From Aquirufa aurantiipilula (GTDB lineage Bacteria > Bacteroidota > Bacteroidia > Cytophagales > Spirosomataceae), in contig NZ_JAANOG010000008.1 of NCBI RefSeq assembly GCF_019923745.1, positions 1 through 64,000 of the forward strand: a DNA stretch of 64,000 nt, written 5' to 3'. This document shows, in pieces, positions 1 through 9,342 of this stretch. A program made the position numbers and the translations under genes. The notes under the pieces were generated by a model. It had not been told where the DNA came from and ran no database searches. It saw only the letters and a list, made by a program, of their open reading frames with translations. Every line of letters starts with the position of its first letter. Position 1 is the first letter of the stretch.

Positions 1-52
1 CAAAAGACCTCACTTAGCTTTAGAATATAAAACTCCCAATCAAATACATTAC

Positions 53-84
53 AAAAAATCCTTGCCAGTTTTACCTGACAAGGA
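53..84 (-). terminator. Rho-independent terminator after frr
   Basis: Read on the minus strand, a hairpin with a 6-bp outer arm (TCCTTG/CAAGGA), one mismatch and a 3-bp inner arm is followed directly by a run of six T. It lies about 55 bases beyond the frr stop codon, so it would end the pyrH-frr transcript. Confidence 0.75.
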
Positions 85-138
85 CTATATTTACTAAAAA
101 ACTGTCAACCTATTTTAGGACGGGACAAGGGTATGATT

Positions 139-699
139 TTAAACAGACATGATGTCTTTTTCTTTGTCCAAAAAGATTTGATCAATTTTGGCCACAAAAG
201 CATCCGTTAATTTTTGTATTCTATCTTCGGATGCTTTGATATCATCTTCAGCAACACCTTCACCTTTTAATTTTTTGATGCTATTGTTGGCATCTTGGCG
301 GGCATTACGAATATTGATTTTAGCGGTCTCTATTTCTTGTTTAACGCGCTTCACTAAATCTCTTCTGCGTTCTTCTGTCAAAGGAGGGATGGATAAACGG
401 ATGAGTTCACCATCATTCATGGGATTCAAACCAAGGTTTGAATTACGAATGGATTTTTCAATCTCACCAAAAATTCCTTTTTCAAAAGGTTTAATAGCTA
501 TGGTTCTTGCATCTGGAGTGGTTATGGATGCTGCTCCAGTGATGGGTGTAGGTACGCCGTAGTACTCGATCATTAAGCCATCCAGCATACTCGTGCTGGC
601 TTTTCCTGCTCTAATTTTTGAAAGTTCAATGTTTAGGTGCTTGATTGCTCCTTCCATTGTTTCCTGTCCGGCTTCAATATAAAATTCTAACTCCTCCAT
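139..699 (-). CDS. frr: Ribosome recycling factor
   Basis: Releases the 70S ribosome from mRNA after termination, together with EF-G, in the cytoplasm. At 186 residues it has the usual family length. It shows the family's conserved stretches: IRAGKAS near residue 30, the SITTPDARTI segment around residue 60, and NDGELIRLSIPPLTEERR near residue 95, followed by the long helix of domain I. It sits 16 bases downstream of pyrH on the same strand, a pairing widely conserved in bacteria, so the two are probably cotranscribed and end at the terminator at 53-84. The ATG at 699 fits the family N-terminus. Confidence 0.97.
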   Translation of the reverse strand: MEELEFYIEAGQETMEGAIKHLNIELSKIRAGKASTSMLDGLMIEYYGVPTPITGAASITTPDARTIAIKPFEKGIFGEIEKSIRNSNLGLNPMNDGELIRLSIPPLTEERRRDLVKRVKQEIETAKINIRNARQDANNSIKKLKGEGVAEDDIKASEDRIQKLTDAFVAKIDQIFLDKEKDIMSV

Positions 700-715
700 G
701 TAATATAATTGCTGA

Positions 716-1426
716 TTAACTAATTAAGGTTCCTACATCTTTGCCAGAAACCAAATCACACAAGTTTCCGTTTTTGTTCATATTAAATACGATGATAGGT
801 AATTTATTTTCTTGGCATAAGGTAAATGCCGTAGTATCCATGATTTTTAATCCTTTTCCAATTGCTTCTGAAAAGCTCAAATGGGTGTATCTCGTAGCGG
901 TAGGATCTTTTTCTGGGTCAGCCGTATATACTCCATCCACTCGAGTTCCTTTCAATACCACATCTGCTTCAATTTCAATGGCACGCAGAGAAGCAGTAGA
1001 ATCTGTGGTGAAGTAAGGATTTCCTGTACCTGCACCAAAAATAACGATTCTTCCTTTTTCTAAGTGACGCATGGCTCTTCTTCGGATGAAAGGTTCGCAA
1101 ACAGCCTCTACTTTGATGGCTGTCATCATGCGGGTGTATAATCCGTGTTTTTCTAAAGATGCTTGCACTGCCATTCCATTGATGACCGTGGCCAACATTC
1201 CCATGTAGTCACCTTGAACGCGGTCTATACCAGCTTTAGCGGCACTAGCGCCTCTGAAAATGTTTCCACCTCCAATAACGATAGCCACTTCAACACCCAA
1301 ATCATGTACTTTTTTAATTTCTGCAGCGTATTGATCTAGAATGTTTGGATCAATTACTTCCGTAGGTGTGGAAAGGGCTTCACCAGAAAGTTTTAATAAA
1401 ATTCGCTTGTATTTGGGTTCTGACAT
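716..1426 (-). CDS. pyrH: UMP kinase
   Basis: Phosphorylates UMP to UDP with ATP in pyrimidine nucleotide synthesis (cytoplasmic hexamer of the amino-acid kinase superfamily, distinct from eukaryotic UMP/CMP kinases). Motifs seen: LLKLSGEAL at the N-terminus (phosphate binding), [38 protein letters not shown] and the [18 protein letters not shown] segment. The length of 236 residues is typical. It is first in the pyrH-frr operon. A TAAATTTG box about 30 bases upstream matches the Bacteroidota -7 element. Confidence 0.97.
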   Translation of the reverse strand: MSEPKYKRILLKLSGEALSTPTEVIDPNILDQYAAEIKKVHDLGVEVAIVIGGGNIFRGASAAKAGIDRVQGDYMGMLATVINGMAVQASLEKHGLYTRMMTAIKVEAVCEPFIRRRAMRHLEKGRIVIFGAGTGNPYFTTDSTASLRAIEIEADVVLKGTRVDGVYTADPEKDPTATRYTHLSFSEAIGKGLKIMDTTAFTLCQENKLPIIVFNMNKNGNLCDLVSGKDVGTLIS

Positions 1427-1456
1427 TGGAATGTGATGGGTCGATTATGTGCGCTG

Positions 1457-1464
1457 CAAATTTA
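1457..1464 (-). promoter_or_regulatory. Candidate -7 box for pyrH-frr
   Basis: On the minus strand this reads TAAATTTG, a perfect match to the Bacteroidota TAnnTTTG (-7) consensus, about 30 bases before the pyrH ATG. No clear TTG (-33) element is visible at the expected spacing, so the call is tentative. Confidence 0.45.
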
Positions 1465-1478
1465 GAAAAAATATTCAT

Positions 1479-2255
1479 CTATCTGCTAGAAATTTGGCTG
1501 TTTTGCTCCTTGGCTTCTGCTAATTTCCACCAAGGTAAATAGGGTTTATCGTGGTGCTCATAATGGTAGCCGAAATTATAACAAGAAATAAATGCCCAAA
1601 TATGGTTTTTTTCTTGGCTTCTTGATTGATGCTTATTACCCGGCTCATGTTCCCCGCGATGTGGCAAATAAGTGCCAAAATAAAACAATTGAAGTGTGGC
1701 TAAGATGGCAGGTAATTCCCAGATAAGAATGATGTTTGTCATGGGAAACCATATTTTTAACACGTTATAGGTGATGGCCATGGCCAAGATTTGTGTCCAA
1801 TGCACATATTGAAACATGAACTTAAACCACCATATAAAAAAGTTTCCTTGGTGAACATCAGGGTCTTCAGCCGTATTGACATAAGCATGATGGTGGTGAT
1901 GTTTTTTGCGTAAAATCGTATAATTATTGAAGGCGAATAAGGTAGCACAGAATCTTCCAATCGCATGGTTTAAACGGGGGTGCTCCTTAGAAACTACACC
2001 ATGAATGGCATCGTGTGAACTTATGAATAAACCTGTATATAAATGAGTCTGAATCAAGATAGCCAAATATAAAAATGGACTTTTCCAATCCAAAGGCATT
2101 TGAATCCAAAAGGCTAGATGTAGTATCCAAACCAAGATGATTATCCCTGCACTACATATACCGGCATATTTTTTCATAGGGATTTTACGTGTTTTTGTCC
2201 ATGTAAAATTGGTACTTTTATCGGGATCAATGTGTATTTTGGACAATAATTTCAC
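1479..2255 (-). CDS. crtW: Beta-carotene ketolase, CrtW type
   Basis: Membrane di-iron oxygenase of the fatty-acid desaturase superfamily that adds 4-keto groups to beta-ionone rings, giving echinenone, canthaxanthin or related red ketocarotenoids. Histidine boxes are HDAIH (81-85), KKHHHHH (117-123) and HYEHH (231-235). FYFGTYLPHR (191-200) and the PWWKL tail are characteristic of CrtW rather than of CrtZ hydroxylases or lipid desaturases. Several hydrophobic membrane segments are present. The open frame begins at a GTG at 2255, only 9 bases from the divergent GH43 start. An in-frame ATG at 2177 (residue 27) gives a more CrtW-like length of 232 residues and leaves room for promoters, so it may be the true start. 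No other carotenoid genes are nearby. Confidence 0.85.
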   Translation of the reverse strand: MKLLSKIHIDPDKSTNFTWTKTRKIPMKKYAGICSAGIIILVWILHLAFWIQMPLDWKSPFLYLAILIQTHLYTGLFISSHDAIHGVVSKEHPRLNHAIGRFCATLFAFNNYTILRKKHHHHHAYVNTAEDPDVHQGNFFIWWFKFMFQYVHWTQILAMAITYNVLKIWFPMTNIILIWELPAILATLQLFYFGTYLPHRGEHEPGNKHQSRSQEKNHIWAFISCYNFGYHYEHHDKPYLPWWKLAEAKEQNSQISSR

Positions 2256-2264
2256 TTTGTAAAA

Positions 2265-4019
2265 ATGAAAACTACTTACTTAACTTGGATTTTTGCCATT
2301 TGTTTGGCTTTCACTGGGAGGGATATTTCAGCACAAAATACCTATTGTAACCCGATGAATCTAGATTATGGTTTTACTCCAATTCCCAATTTTTCAGAAG
2401 CAGGGAGGCATAGGGCAACGGCAGATCCGGTAATCAGTTATTTTAAGAATAAGTATTATTTATTTTCAACCAATCAATGGGGATATTGGTGGAGTAAAGA
2501 TATGTTGAATTGGAATTTTGTCTCACGTCGTTTTTTACAACCTTACCACAAAGTGTATGATGAACTTTGTGCTCCAGCGACCTTCGTGATGGGGGATAGT
2601 TTGTATGTAATTGGGTCAACATATGCCAAAGATTTTACGTTATGGTCTAGTCATTCCCCAGAAACGGATACCTGGAAAGAATCCGTACATGCGTTTAAGG
2701 CAGGGGCTTGGGATCCAGCATTTTTTTTAGATGATGATGGTCGACTGTATTTGTATCATGGATCCAGTAATTTTTATCCTATGTACGGACAAGAGATAGA
2801 TCGTAAAACGCTTCAGCCGATTGGGGAAAGAATGGATTTAATCCGATTGAATGATGAGTTACATGGTTGGGAGCGATTTGGAGAGTATCAGGACAATACT
2901 TTTTTGAAGCCATTTATGGAAGGGGCATGGATGAACAAATACAAAGGAAAATATTACCTACAATATGGTGCGCCGGGTACCGAGTTTTCTGCTTATGGGG
3001 ATGGTGTTTATATTTCGGATAAACCCATGGGGCCTTTTACTTATCAATCCCACAATCCTTTTTCGTTTAAACCAGGCGGTTTTACTAGGGGAGCGGGGCA
3101 TGGTGCCACATTTGAAGGGCAATTTGGAAATTGGTGGCATGTGTCAACCATAACAATTGCGGTAAAAAATAGCTTTGAGCGTCGGTTAGGCCTTTGGCCA
3201 AGTGCATTTGATCAAGATGGAGTTTTGTATACAGAAACGGCCTATGGAGATTATCCATATCGTATGCCCAAATCGAAATTCGATAAGCCGGTTGATTTAT
3301 TTACAGGTTGGATGTTGCTTAATTACAATAAGCCAGTGAATGTATCTTCTAGTTTGGCGGGTTATGGAGCTAATTATGCAGTAGACGAGCAAATGAAAAC
3401 TTATTGGTCGGCAAAATCTTCTAAAAAAGGCGAGTTTATTCAATCGGATTTAGGGGAAGTTTCTACCGTGAAAGCTATTCAAATTAATTATGCCGATCAG
3501 GATGTGGATTCGAGTTTTTTGGGAAAAATACCAGGCATATACCATCAGTATCAAGTTTTTGGGAGTAAGGATGGGAAAAGTTGGCAGTTGATAATAGATA
3601 AATCAAAGAATAAGAAAGATGTTCCTCATGACTATGTAGAATTGGCAAAGCCAGTGGAAGTGAGGTATATTAAATTAGTCAATGTACATATGGCGGCTGG
3701 AAAATTTGCCATAAGTGGTTTACGGGTATTTGGTAAGGGGCATGGGGAGTTGGCTAGAGAGGTCAAAGATTTTGTGGTTTTGCGAGGTGAGCATGATAAA
3801 CGATCGGCTTGGTTGAAATGGCGACATGACCCTCTGGCTACAGGCTATGTAATTTATTCAGGAATTGCTCCTGATAAATTATACACATCCATCCAAGTTT
3901 TTGGTGCCAATGAGTATTATTTCAAATCCATGGATAAGGATAAAACCTATTATTTTCAAATAGAAGCTTTTAATGAAAATGGTATTGGTAAACGAGGAGT
4001 CATCTTAAAATCAGAGTAA
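2265..4019 (+). CDS. Secreted GH43-family glycoside hydrolase with C-terminal F5/8C-like and FnIII-like domains
   Basis: Probably removes arabinose or xylose side groups from plant polysaccharides outside the cytoplasm. A signal peptide of about 23 residues ends at ISAQ. The five-bladed propeller of GH43 spans about residues 40-340. Candidate catalytic carboxylates lie in RATADPV (base), WDPAFFLDDDG (pKa modulator) and FMEGAW (acid). Residues ~350-475 look like a discoidin (F5/8 type C) carbohydrate-binding domain, and ~490-584 like a fibronectin type III domain. The substrate is not certain from sequence. The gene diverges from crtW and its end overlaps the tail of the DUF2851 gene by 9 bases. 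Confidence 0.82.
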   Translation: MKTTYLTWIFAICLAFTGRDISAQNTYCNPMNLDYGFTPIPNFSEAGRHRATADPVISYFKNKYYLFSTNQWGYWWSKDMLNWNFVSRRFLQPYHKVYDELCAPATFVMGDSLYVIGSTYAKDFTLWSSHSPETDTWKESVHAFKAGAWDPAFFLDDDGRLYLYHGSSNFYPMYGQEIDRKTLQPIGERMDLIRLNDELHGWERFGEYQDNTFLKPFMEGAWMNKYKGKYYLQYGAPGTEFSAYGDGVYISDKPMGPFTYQSHNPFSFKPGGFTRGAGHGATFEGQFGNWWHVSTITIAVKNSFERRLGLWPSAFDQDGVLYTETAYGDYPYRMPKSKFDKPVDLFTGWMLLNYNKPVNVSSSLAGYGANYAVDEQMKTYWSAKSSKKGEFIQSDLGEVSTVKAIQINYADQDVDSSFLGKIPGIYHQYQVFGSKDGKSWQLIIDKSKNKKDVPHDYVELAKPVEVRYIKLVNVHMAAGKFAISGLRVFGKGHGELAREVKDFVVLRGEHDKRSAWLKWRHDPLATGYVIYSGIAPDKLYTSIQVFGANEYYFKSMDKDKTYYFQIEAFNENGIGKRGVILKSE

Positions 4020-5279
4020 AATGTGCTGACCTATTGAGCACGAGAGGCACTTTTTTATTTGACAATAGTTTTTATGCCAATGTAAACAAGCTTGGGAGTC
4101 GTGAGCATTTTTGATTTCTAAACCCAACTGAGTGTAGATGCGGGAAATGACATTGTTTTCTGCTTCCATCTCAAATAGCCATCGATATGCTTTGTCAGTA
4201 TATTTTGATTCTTTCTTGCAGTGAGCATAAGCCAACAATATGGGGATTAGGGTATTGATGCACAAAGAATAGAAAGTAGACCTTCCTAATTGCTTATGAG
4301 GCTTTTTGCTTTTTTTGCCAAAATGGTAATGCGTTTGCCAATAAGTCGAAGGACTAATTTCAAAGAGTGTTTGTATCACTTTTAGTTCTTGGATTTCTAA
4401 TAAAATGGAAAGTAGAGAACAATTGTTTCGAATGACTTCTGAAAATTGTGCCATCCGAATGGTGGGGAAATTGGCAGGTCTTAATCGTAGAAATTTCCAA
4501 TCGGACATCTGTAAAAAGGCATTTTCCCATTGATGTTTTTTCTTTAGATGGATAAATTCTCTTCTTAATTCCCATTGGTATTCATCTTTGATGGGCTCTT
4601 CTAGCATTCCTGCTAGCCCCATCATTGCCGCTTCAATACCTAATTAACGATCTCTGTTTCTTAATATGAGTTTAAGAGGTATGGCTTGTGTAAGGCGGAG
4701 CATGGGTTCTGCATTGAGCCCAAATCCAAAACTTTTGCCTAGAGATTGATAAAATGTTTCATCCCAATCCTGGTTGTTTTTATTCCATAAATCAATGATG
4801 GCTTCATATTTGATTTGCATTCTTTGTTCTGTACAAAGAGTCAGCATACGGGTTTTGATCTCATGAGGAATCTCCTGAAAAAATGGTTGACAGGCAATGG
4901 AATTAGCTTGAGGTTCAAGACTAGCCATGATATTCGTATTTTGTACACGATGGCATAGTTCGAGGGTAGGAATTTCTCTCCCGTCTTGATAATAAATGGG
5001 CAAATCTGCTATCCAGACAACATGTAAAATGACATTTTCAAAAGAGGAATCTTGGTGGTGAGCATGGAGAAGCCAATCGGAAGATCGGACATGTAATTCT
5101 ACTGATCCAATCCACGCAAAATCACTCAGGAGAATGTGTGCTTCTTGAAAATCTGCACCCGCATGTTTGTTTAAAAATCCGGGATGAATGATTTGAAGAT
5201 ATTCTCCTTGTTGACTACGCAGGTTCTTGCGTTCAAAAAGTTGTTTACTCCAAATTCGGCTTAGTATTTGCTCGTTCAT
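4011..5279 (-). pseudogene. DUF2851 family protein interrupted by an in-frame TAA
   Basis: Two open segments, 4644-5279 (211 residues) and 4011-4625 (204 residues), lie in the same frame and are separated only by a TAA at 4644-4646 and six sense codons. Together they make 423 codons, which is the length expected for DUF2851 proteins (function unknown, common in Bacteroidota). The N-terminal half carries NKHAGADFQEAHI and GSVELHVRSSDW; the C-terminal half carries the RPANFPTIR segment. Around the break the sequence reads ILRNRDR-stop-LGIEAAMMGLAGML, where relatives have a Leu at the stop position, so one TTA-to-TAA change explains it. This may be a real nonsense mutation, a sequencing error or, less likely, readthrough. 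It is the last gene of the dusB-EamA run. Confidence 0.85.
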
Positions 5280-5373
5280 AGCATAGACCTAATTAAAAGG
5301 TCTAAGCAAGCTAGTATGCATTCTTAAAAGTTGTTTGATAATCTACATTTGGGAATCCTAGATTAAGAAATTA

Positions 5374-6261
5374 TCAAGATTTTGAATTGTTTACTTGGTA
5401 AACACCCCAAAGTAGGATGAACATAAATACGATTTGCGACCAATAAATAGTTTCCCCGTCAAAAAGTCCCCAAGCAACTGCTACAATGGGGATTAGGTAG
5501 GTAACAGAACTAGCAACAATGGCACTGGTCCATTTAATTAATTGATTAAAAAGGACCATGGCAATAGCTGAACCAAATAATCCTAATGCAATGGCTGCCA
5601 ATAATGGCCACATTTGCGCATGGTCAGACCAAGGTCGGTTGAAGAATCCAGAATAAGCTAAAAGTCCAAGAGCTAAGGGGCCGATCATCATGAATACCCC
5701 AGCAGTAGAAGTAAGTGGATGTAAATCTGCGAATTTTGATTTGACAGTATGTAGGTTAATGCCATATAAAAATGTGGCTAAAATAACCCAAAGGGCATGG
5801 TAATTAAATTGAAAGGAAAAGCTTTTACCTGCAACGAGTAAACCAATGCAGCCAATTAAACCTAAGATTATACCCCCAGTTTGTTTTAAAACAAATTTTT
5901 GTTGGAATAAAACGATTCCGATAATCAAGGTAAACAGGGGGGTAAAAGCATTTAACATGCCAGAAAGTGCACTTGGGAGGTGTTCTCCAGCAATGGAAAA
6001 AAGTATAGCGGGAAATAAATTACCCGTTAAACCTGCCAAAAGGAAAGATGGCCAATGTTGTTTTTGGATGTATTTTCTTCTTTTAAAAAAGAATGGGCAG
6101 AAGAAAAGAGCAGCTGAGGCAATGCGTAAGGCACCGACTTCCATAGCCGAATAGGTGCTAAGGCTTTTTTTGACCAAAATAAAGGAGCTTCCCCAGATGA
6201 GTGAAATGGCCGCAATGGCTAGAATAATCCAAAGTGCTGGTACTTTTTGTGTTGATGTCAT
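5374..6261 (-). CDS. EamA family (drug/metabolite superfamily) transporter
   Basis: Inner-membrane permease with about ten hydrophobic helices arranged as two EamA repeats. The first begins AISLIWGSSFILVKKSL and the second near residue 155. At 295 residues it has the standard DMT length. Substrate cannot be read from the sequence; relatives move amino acids, metabolites or drugs. It starts 3 bases after the dusB stop, so the two are probably cotranscribed. The C-terminus ends with a short polar tail (YQVNNSKS). Confidence 0.85.
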   Translation of the reverse strand: MTSTQKVPALWIILAIAAISLIWGSSFILVKKSLSTYSAMEVGALRIASAALFFCPFFFKRRKYIQKQHWPSFLLAGLTGNLFPAILFSIAGEHLPSALSGMLNAFTPLFTLIIGIVLFQQKFVLKQTGGIILGLIGCIGLLVAGKSFSFQFNYHALWVILATFLYGINLHTVKSKFADLHPLTSTAGVFMMIGPLALGLLAYSGFFNRPWSDHAQMWPLLAAIALGLFGSAIAMVLFNQLIKWTSAIVASSVTYLIPIVAVAWGLFDGETIYWSQIVFMFILLWGVYQVNNSKS

Positions 6262-6264
6262 GTG

Positions 6265-7263
6265 TTATTCCTGTAAAATTGCTTGATAATGTTCAGCAAT
6301 TTCCTGTAATATTTGATTGATTTCCTCGTAAGATAAAGAGGTAACTAATCGGCTTCTAAATGGTTTGAAATGATCCATACCACGGAAATAGTTGGCATAA
6401 TGTCGACGCATTTCAACAATACCACCATGATTTCCTTTCCATTTGATGGAAAAATCCAAGTGACTTTGACACACACGGATACGTTCTTCTAAAGTAGGTG
6501 GCGCCAAATGTTCTCCAGTTTGAATGAAATGCTTGATTTCATTGAAAATCCATGGATAACCAATGGTGGCTCTACCTATCATGACTCCATCAACTCCGTA
6601 TCTATTTTTATATTCCAAGGCTTTTTCTGGAGTATCAATATCGCCATTCCCAAAAATTGGAATTTTTATGCGGGGGTTATTTTTGACCTTGGCGATTAAT
6701 TCCCAATTGGCTTCACCTTTGTACATCTGCACTCGAGTACGACCATGAATGCTCAATGCCTGAATACCAATATCTTGTAGCCTTTCTGCTACATCTTCGA
6801 TATTTTTGGTTGACTCATCCCATCCCAATCTAGTTTTAACTGTAACGGGTAGGTGTGTAGCATTAACCACAGCTTTCGTCATGGCAACCATTTTGGGGAT
6901 ATCTTGCAAAAGAGCAGCGCCAGCCCCTTTGCAGGCTACTTGTTTTACTGGGCAGCCATAATTGATATCAATTAAATCAGGGCCTGCCTGCGTGGCAATT
7001 TCAGTGCAAGAAGCCATAGTTTCAATGGATGAACCAAAAAGTTGAATTCCAATGGGGCGTTCATATTCAAAAATATCCAACTTTTGGACACTTTTGGCTG
7101 CATCTCTGATAAGACCTTCAGAAGAGATAAATTCAGTATACATCAAGTCTGCTCCATTTTCTTTACACACTGCACGAAAGGGTGGGTCAGATACGTCTTC
7201 CATAGGTGCTAAAAGCAGAGGGAAAGAGCCTAATTCGATGTTGCCTATTTTTACCATTCTCAT
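6265..7263 (-). CDS. dusB: tRNA-dihydrouridine synthase, DusB type
   Basis: FMN-dependent enzyme that reduces uridines in the tRNA D-loop. The TIM barrel opens with LLAPMEDVSDPPFR (about residue 17). DINYGCPVKQVACKGAGAALL holds the catalytic cysteine in GCP. VKTRLGWDE, SIHGRTRVQMYKG and GNGDIDTPEKA (FMN phosphate binding) follow. IGRATIGYPWIF is typical of DusB. Length 332 is normal. Two close starts are possible (7263, or ATG at 7257); the second fits relatives that begin MVKIG. The gene heads a minus-strand run with the EamA transporter and diverges from the CPBP protease. Confidence 0.95.
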   Translation of the reverse strand: MRMVKIGNIELGSFPLLLAPMEDVSDPPFRAVCKENGADLMYTEFISSEGLIRDAAKSVQKLDIFEYERPIGIQLFGSSIETMASCTEIATQAGPDLIDINYGCPVKQVACKGAGAALLQDIPKMVAMTKAVVNATHLPVTVKTRLGWDESTKNIEDVAERLQDIGIQALSIHGRTRVQMYKGEANWELIAKVKNNPRIKIPIFGNGDIDTPEKALEYKNRYGVDGVMIGRATIGYPWIFNEIKHFIQTGEHLAPPTLEERIRVCQSHLDFSIKWKGNHGGIVEMRRHYANYFRGMDHFKPFRSRLVTSLSYEEINQILQEIAEHYQAILQE

Positions 7264-7290
7264 TAAAAATTCAGTAAATTTACGACCATT

Positions 7291-8241
7291 ATGGAAGAAA
7301 ACTACATTTCTGGACCCGCGCGTTGGTTTGGTCTTTTTTCGAAGTTGCTTAGCTTATTTGGATTTTTTCTGCTTGGAAGCTTTTTAGGGCAGTTTTTGGG
7401 TCTAGTAGCGGTAGTTTTAATCATGGAATTTCCTTCCACTAATGTGGCAGAATTTCAAAAATTACTTCTGGATTTTATGGCTAATCCAGAAAAATACCAA
7501 GGAGCATTTAAAGGAATCATGGCATTGCAGTGGTTTGTGTCATTATTTACATTTGTAGGAGGCTCATGGGCTTATTTGAAATTTATTGAAAAACGCAGTT
7601 TATATGATTTAAGTCCATTGGAAGCTCCTTCTTGGCGTATTTTTTCCTGGGCTATTATTGCCTTATTGGTTTCCATTCCTTTGATGGAATACATTATTCA
7701 ATGGAATCAATCCATTGTGCTTCCTGCAGGTTATGAAGAAGTGGAGGCTTGGATGAGATCTTCGGAAGATAATATGGCCCGACTAACCAAGTTTTTATTG
7801 CATTTTGAAACACCACTGGATTTTGTGACAGCATTAGCTGTGATTGCGGGAATGGCGGCTATTGGAGAAGAATTGTTTTTCCGTGGTGTATTGCAAAATT
7901 TGTTTGAGCGGTATTTAGTGAATGTGCATGTGGCTGTTTGGTTATCTGCAGCTATTTTTAGTTTCATACATTTTCAGTTTTATGGGTTCTTGCCAAGGAT
8001 GTTATTGGGTGCCTTTTTTGGGTATTTATACATCTGGTTTAGAAATATTTGGTTGCCGATTTTAGCCCATTTTTTTAACAATGCTTGGACATTGACCTTA
8101 TCCTATTTGTATCAAGAAAAACTGATAGATTTAGATCCTGAGCAAGTTGGAGAGATGATCCCATTATGGTCAGCCGCTGTTTCATTGATGTTCCTTATTT
8201 ATTATATTCGTTTAATGTATCAACAAAGGGAGGAATTATGA
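7291..8241 (+). CDS. CPBP family intramembrane glutamic endopeptidase
   Basis: Polytopic membrane protease of the CAAX/Abi (CPBP) family, with about eight hydrophobic helices in 316 residues. All three active-site motifs are visible: EELFFR (glutamate pair and arginine, near residue 195), FSFIHFQ (FxxxH, near 228) and AHFFNNAW (HxxxN, near 262). Substrate unknown; family members process prenylated proteins or act in bacteriocin immunity elsewhere. The stop overlaps the start of the next gene (ATGA), so it is in an operon with the DUF2007 gene and cdsA. Confidence 0.88.
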   Translation: MEENYISGPARWFGLFSKLLSLFGFFLLGSFLGQFLGLVAVVLIMEFPSTNVAEFQKLLLDFMANPEKYQGAFKGIMALQWFVSLFTFVGGSWAYLKFIEKRSLYDLSPLEAPSWRIFSWAIIALLVSIPLMEYIIQWNQSIVLPAGYEEVEAWMRSSEDNMARLTKFLLHFETPLDFVTALAVIAGMAAIGEELFFRGVLQNLFERYLVNVHVAVWLSAAIFSFIHFQFYGFLPRMLLGAFFGYLYIWFRNIWLPILAHFFNNAWTLTLSYLYQEKLIDLDPEQVGEMIPLWSAAVSLMFLIYYIRLMYQQREEL

Positions 8242-8444
8242 TCAAGGACTGGGTTTTATTAGGTACTTCTGAAAATGGCATTGATCTAGAAATGCAAAAA
8301 TCAATGCTTTCTGAAAGCTATGAAATACCAGCTGTCGTAATAAATAAGAAAATTAGCCCTTATAATTTGGGCGTTTTTGAATTGTATGTACATCAAGATC
8401 ATGTCGAACAGGCTAAGTTAGCTATTGTTGAATCCAAGAATTAA
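8238..8444 (+). CDS. DUF2007 family small protein
   Basis: 68-residue cytoplasmic protein of the DUF2007 type (sometimes called putative signal transducing protein; function unknown). The features are WVLLGTSENGIDLEMQKSML followed by a central beta-rich part ending in ELYVHQDHVEQAKLAI, the ferredoxin-like fold that family members adopt. The start is fixed at the ATG at 8238: it overlaps the CPBP stop as ATGA and is preceded by a good Shine-Dalgarno AGGGAGG at 8227-8233, uncommon in this genome. The longer open frame that starts upstream inside the CPBP gene is not supported. Confidence 0.85.
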   Translation: MIKDWVLLGTSENGIDLEMQKSMLSESYEIPAVVINKKISPYNLGVFELYVHQDHVEQAKLAIVESKN

Positions 8445-8453
8445 AATCAACTT

Positions 8454-9284
8454 ATGGGATTGTCCAATTTGAGTAATTTATGGCAGAGAGTTATTGCGGC
8501 AGTGATTGCAGTTCCTTTTTTGTTATTCTGTATCAATTTCAACGATTATACTTTTTTAGCCTTATTCTTATTGATTGGTGCCTTAGCTCAATTAGAATTT
8601 TATAAGTTAGTTGGGAGTTTAGAGGGGAATTTACCTTTAACTTTTTATGGTACTTTTTGTGGGGTTATTCTGCATTTACTTACCTTTTTTATTGAAAAGG
8701 GGATGATAGGATACCACAATTACTATATTCTGTCGCCCTTATTGACCCTTATCTTTTTTATCAAGTTGTATAAATCCGAAGATGGCAAGCCTTTTCAAAA
8801 TATTGCCTTTACCTTTTTAGGGATTATCTATGTGGCACTTCCTTTTGCCTTATTGACAGTTTTAGCATTTATGAGATCAGGTTCTTATGATGCGAACATT
8901 ATCATGGGTTGTTTGTTCTTATTATGGGCCAGTGATTCTGGTGCTTATTTTGCTGGAACTTATTTTGGGAAGACAAAATTATTTGAACGAGTTTCCCCAA
9001 AAAAATCTTGGGAAGGATTGATGGGAGGATTATTGAGTGCCATGATTGCGGCTTATGTTATTTCAAGGTATTTCACCAATTATGAAGTATGGGAATGGTT
9101 TGCCATTGGTGGGATTATCGTGGTAGCAGGTACTTATGGAGATTTAGTAGAATCATTGTTTAAAAGAAGTATTAATATAAAGGATTCGGCTAATACCATT
9201 CCAGGTCATGGAGGGTTTTTAGACCGTTTTGATGGCTTATTATTATCCATCCCTTTTATTATTACTTTTTTAAAATTATTTTAA
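8454..9284 (+). CDS. cdsA: Phosphatidate cytidylyltransferase
   Basis: Makes CDP-diacylglycerol from phosphatidic acid and CTP, the branch point of phospholipid synthesis, in the inner membrane. About eight hydrophobic segments are seen. The CDS signature lies near the C-terminus: GDLVESLFKRSINIKDS followed by PGHGGFLDRFDGLL, with the conserved acidic and lysine residues. WASDSGAYFAGTYFGKTKL precedes it. Length 276 is usual. It follows the DUF2007 gene by 9 bases. Confidence 0.94.
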   Translation: MGLSNLSNLWQRVIAAVIAVPFLLFCINFNDYTFLALFLLIGALAQLEFYKLVGSLEGNLPLTFYGTFCGVILHLLTFFIEKGMIGYHNYYILSPLLTLIFFIKLYKSEDGKPFQNIAFTFLGIIYVALPFALLTVLAFMRSGSYDANIIMGCLFLLWASDSGAYFAGTYFGKTKLFERVSPKKSWEGLMGGLLSAMIAAYVISRYFTNYEVWEWFAIGGIIVVAGTYGDLVESLFKRSINIKDSANTIPGHGGFLDRFDGLLLSIPFIITFLKLF

Positions 9285-9290
9285 TTTTCA

Positions 9291-9318
9291 TTCGTTTAAC
9301 GAAAAGTGAAAACGAATT
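9291..9318. repeat. Inverted repeat between cdsA and the next gene
   Basis: ATTCGTTT and AAACGAAT form an exact 8-bp inverted repeat separated by 12 bases, with a nested TTCGTT/AACGAA. No T-run follows on the plus strand, so it is either a weak terminator for cdsA or a binding site in front of the gene at 9343. Confidence 0.4.
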
Positions 9319-9342
9319 AGTAAAAATATTATTTGCAGCTCA

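Noticed and set aside
4644-4646. TAA reassigned as a sense codon genome-wide
   Set aside because: TAA ends many intact genes in the window (mutS, frr and others), so the genetic code is standard.
8166-8237. N-terminal extension of the DUF2007 gene
   Set aside because: Lies inside the CPBP gene in another frame; the ATG at 8238 has a strong Shine-Dalgarno and an ATGA overlap.
7291-8241. CPBP protease as a bacteriocin immunity gene for the TOMM operon
   Set aside because: It is over 9 kb from the precursor gene, in a cdsA operon on the other strand; no link is visible.
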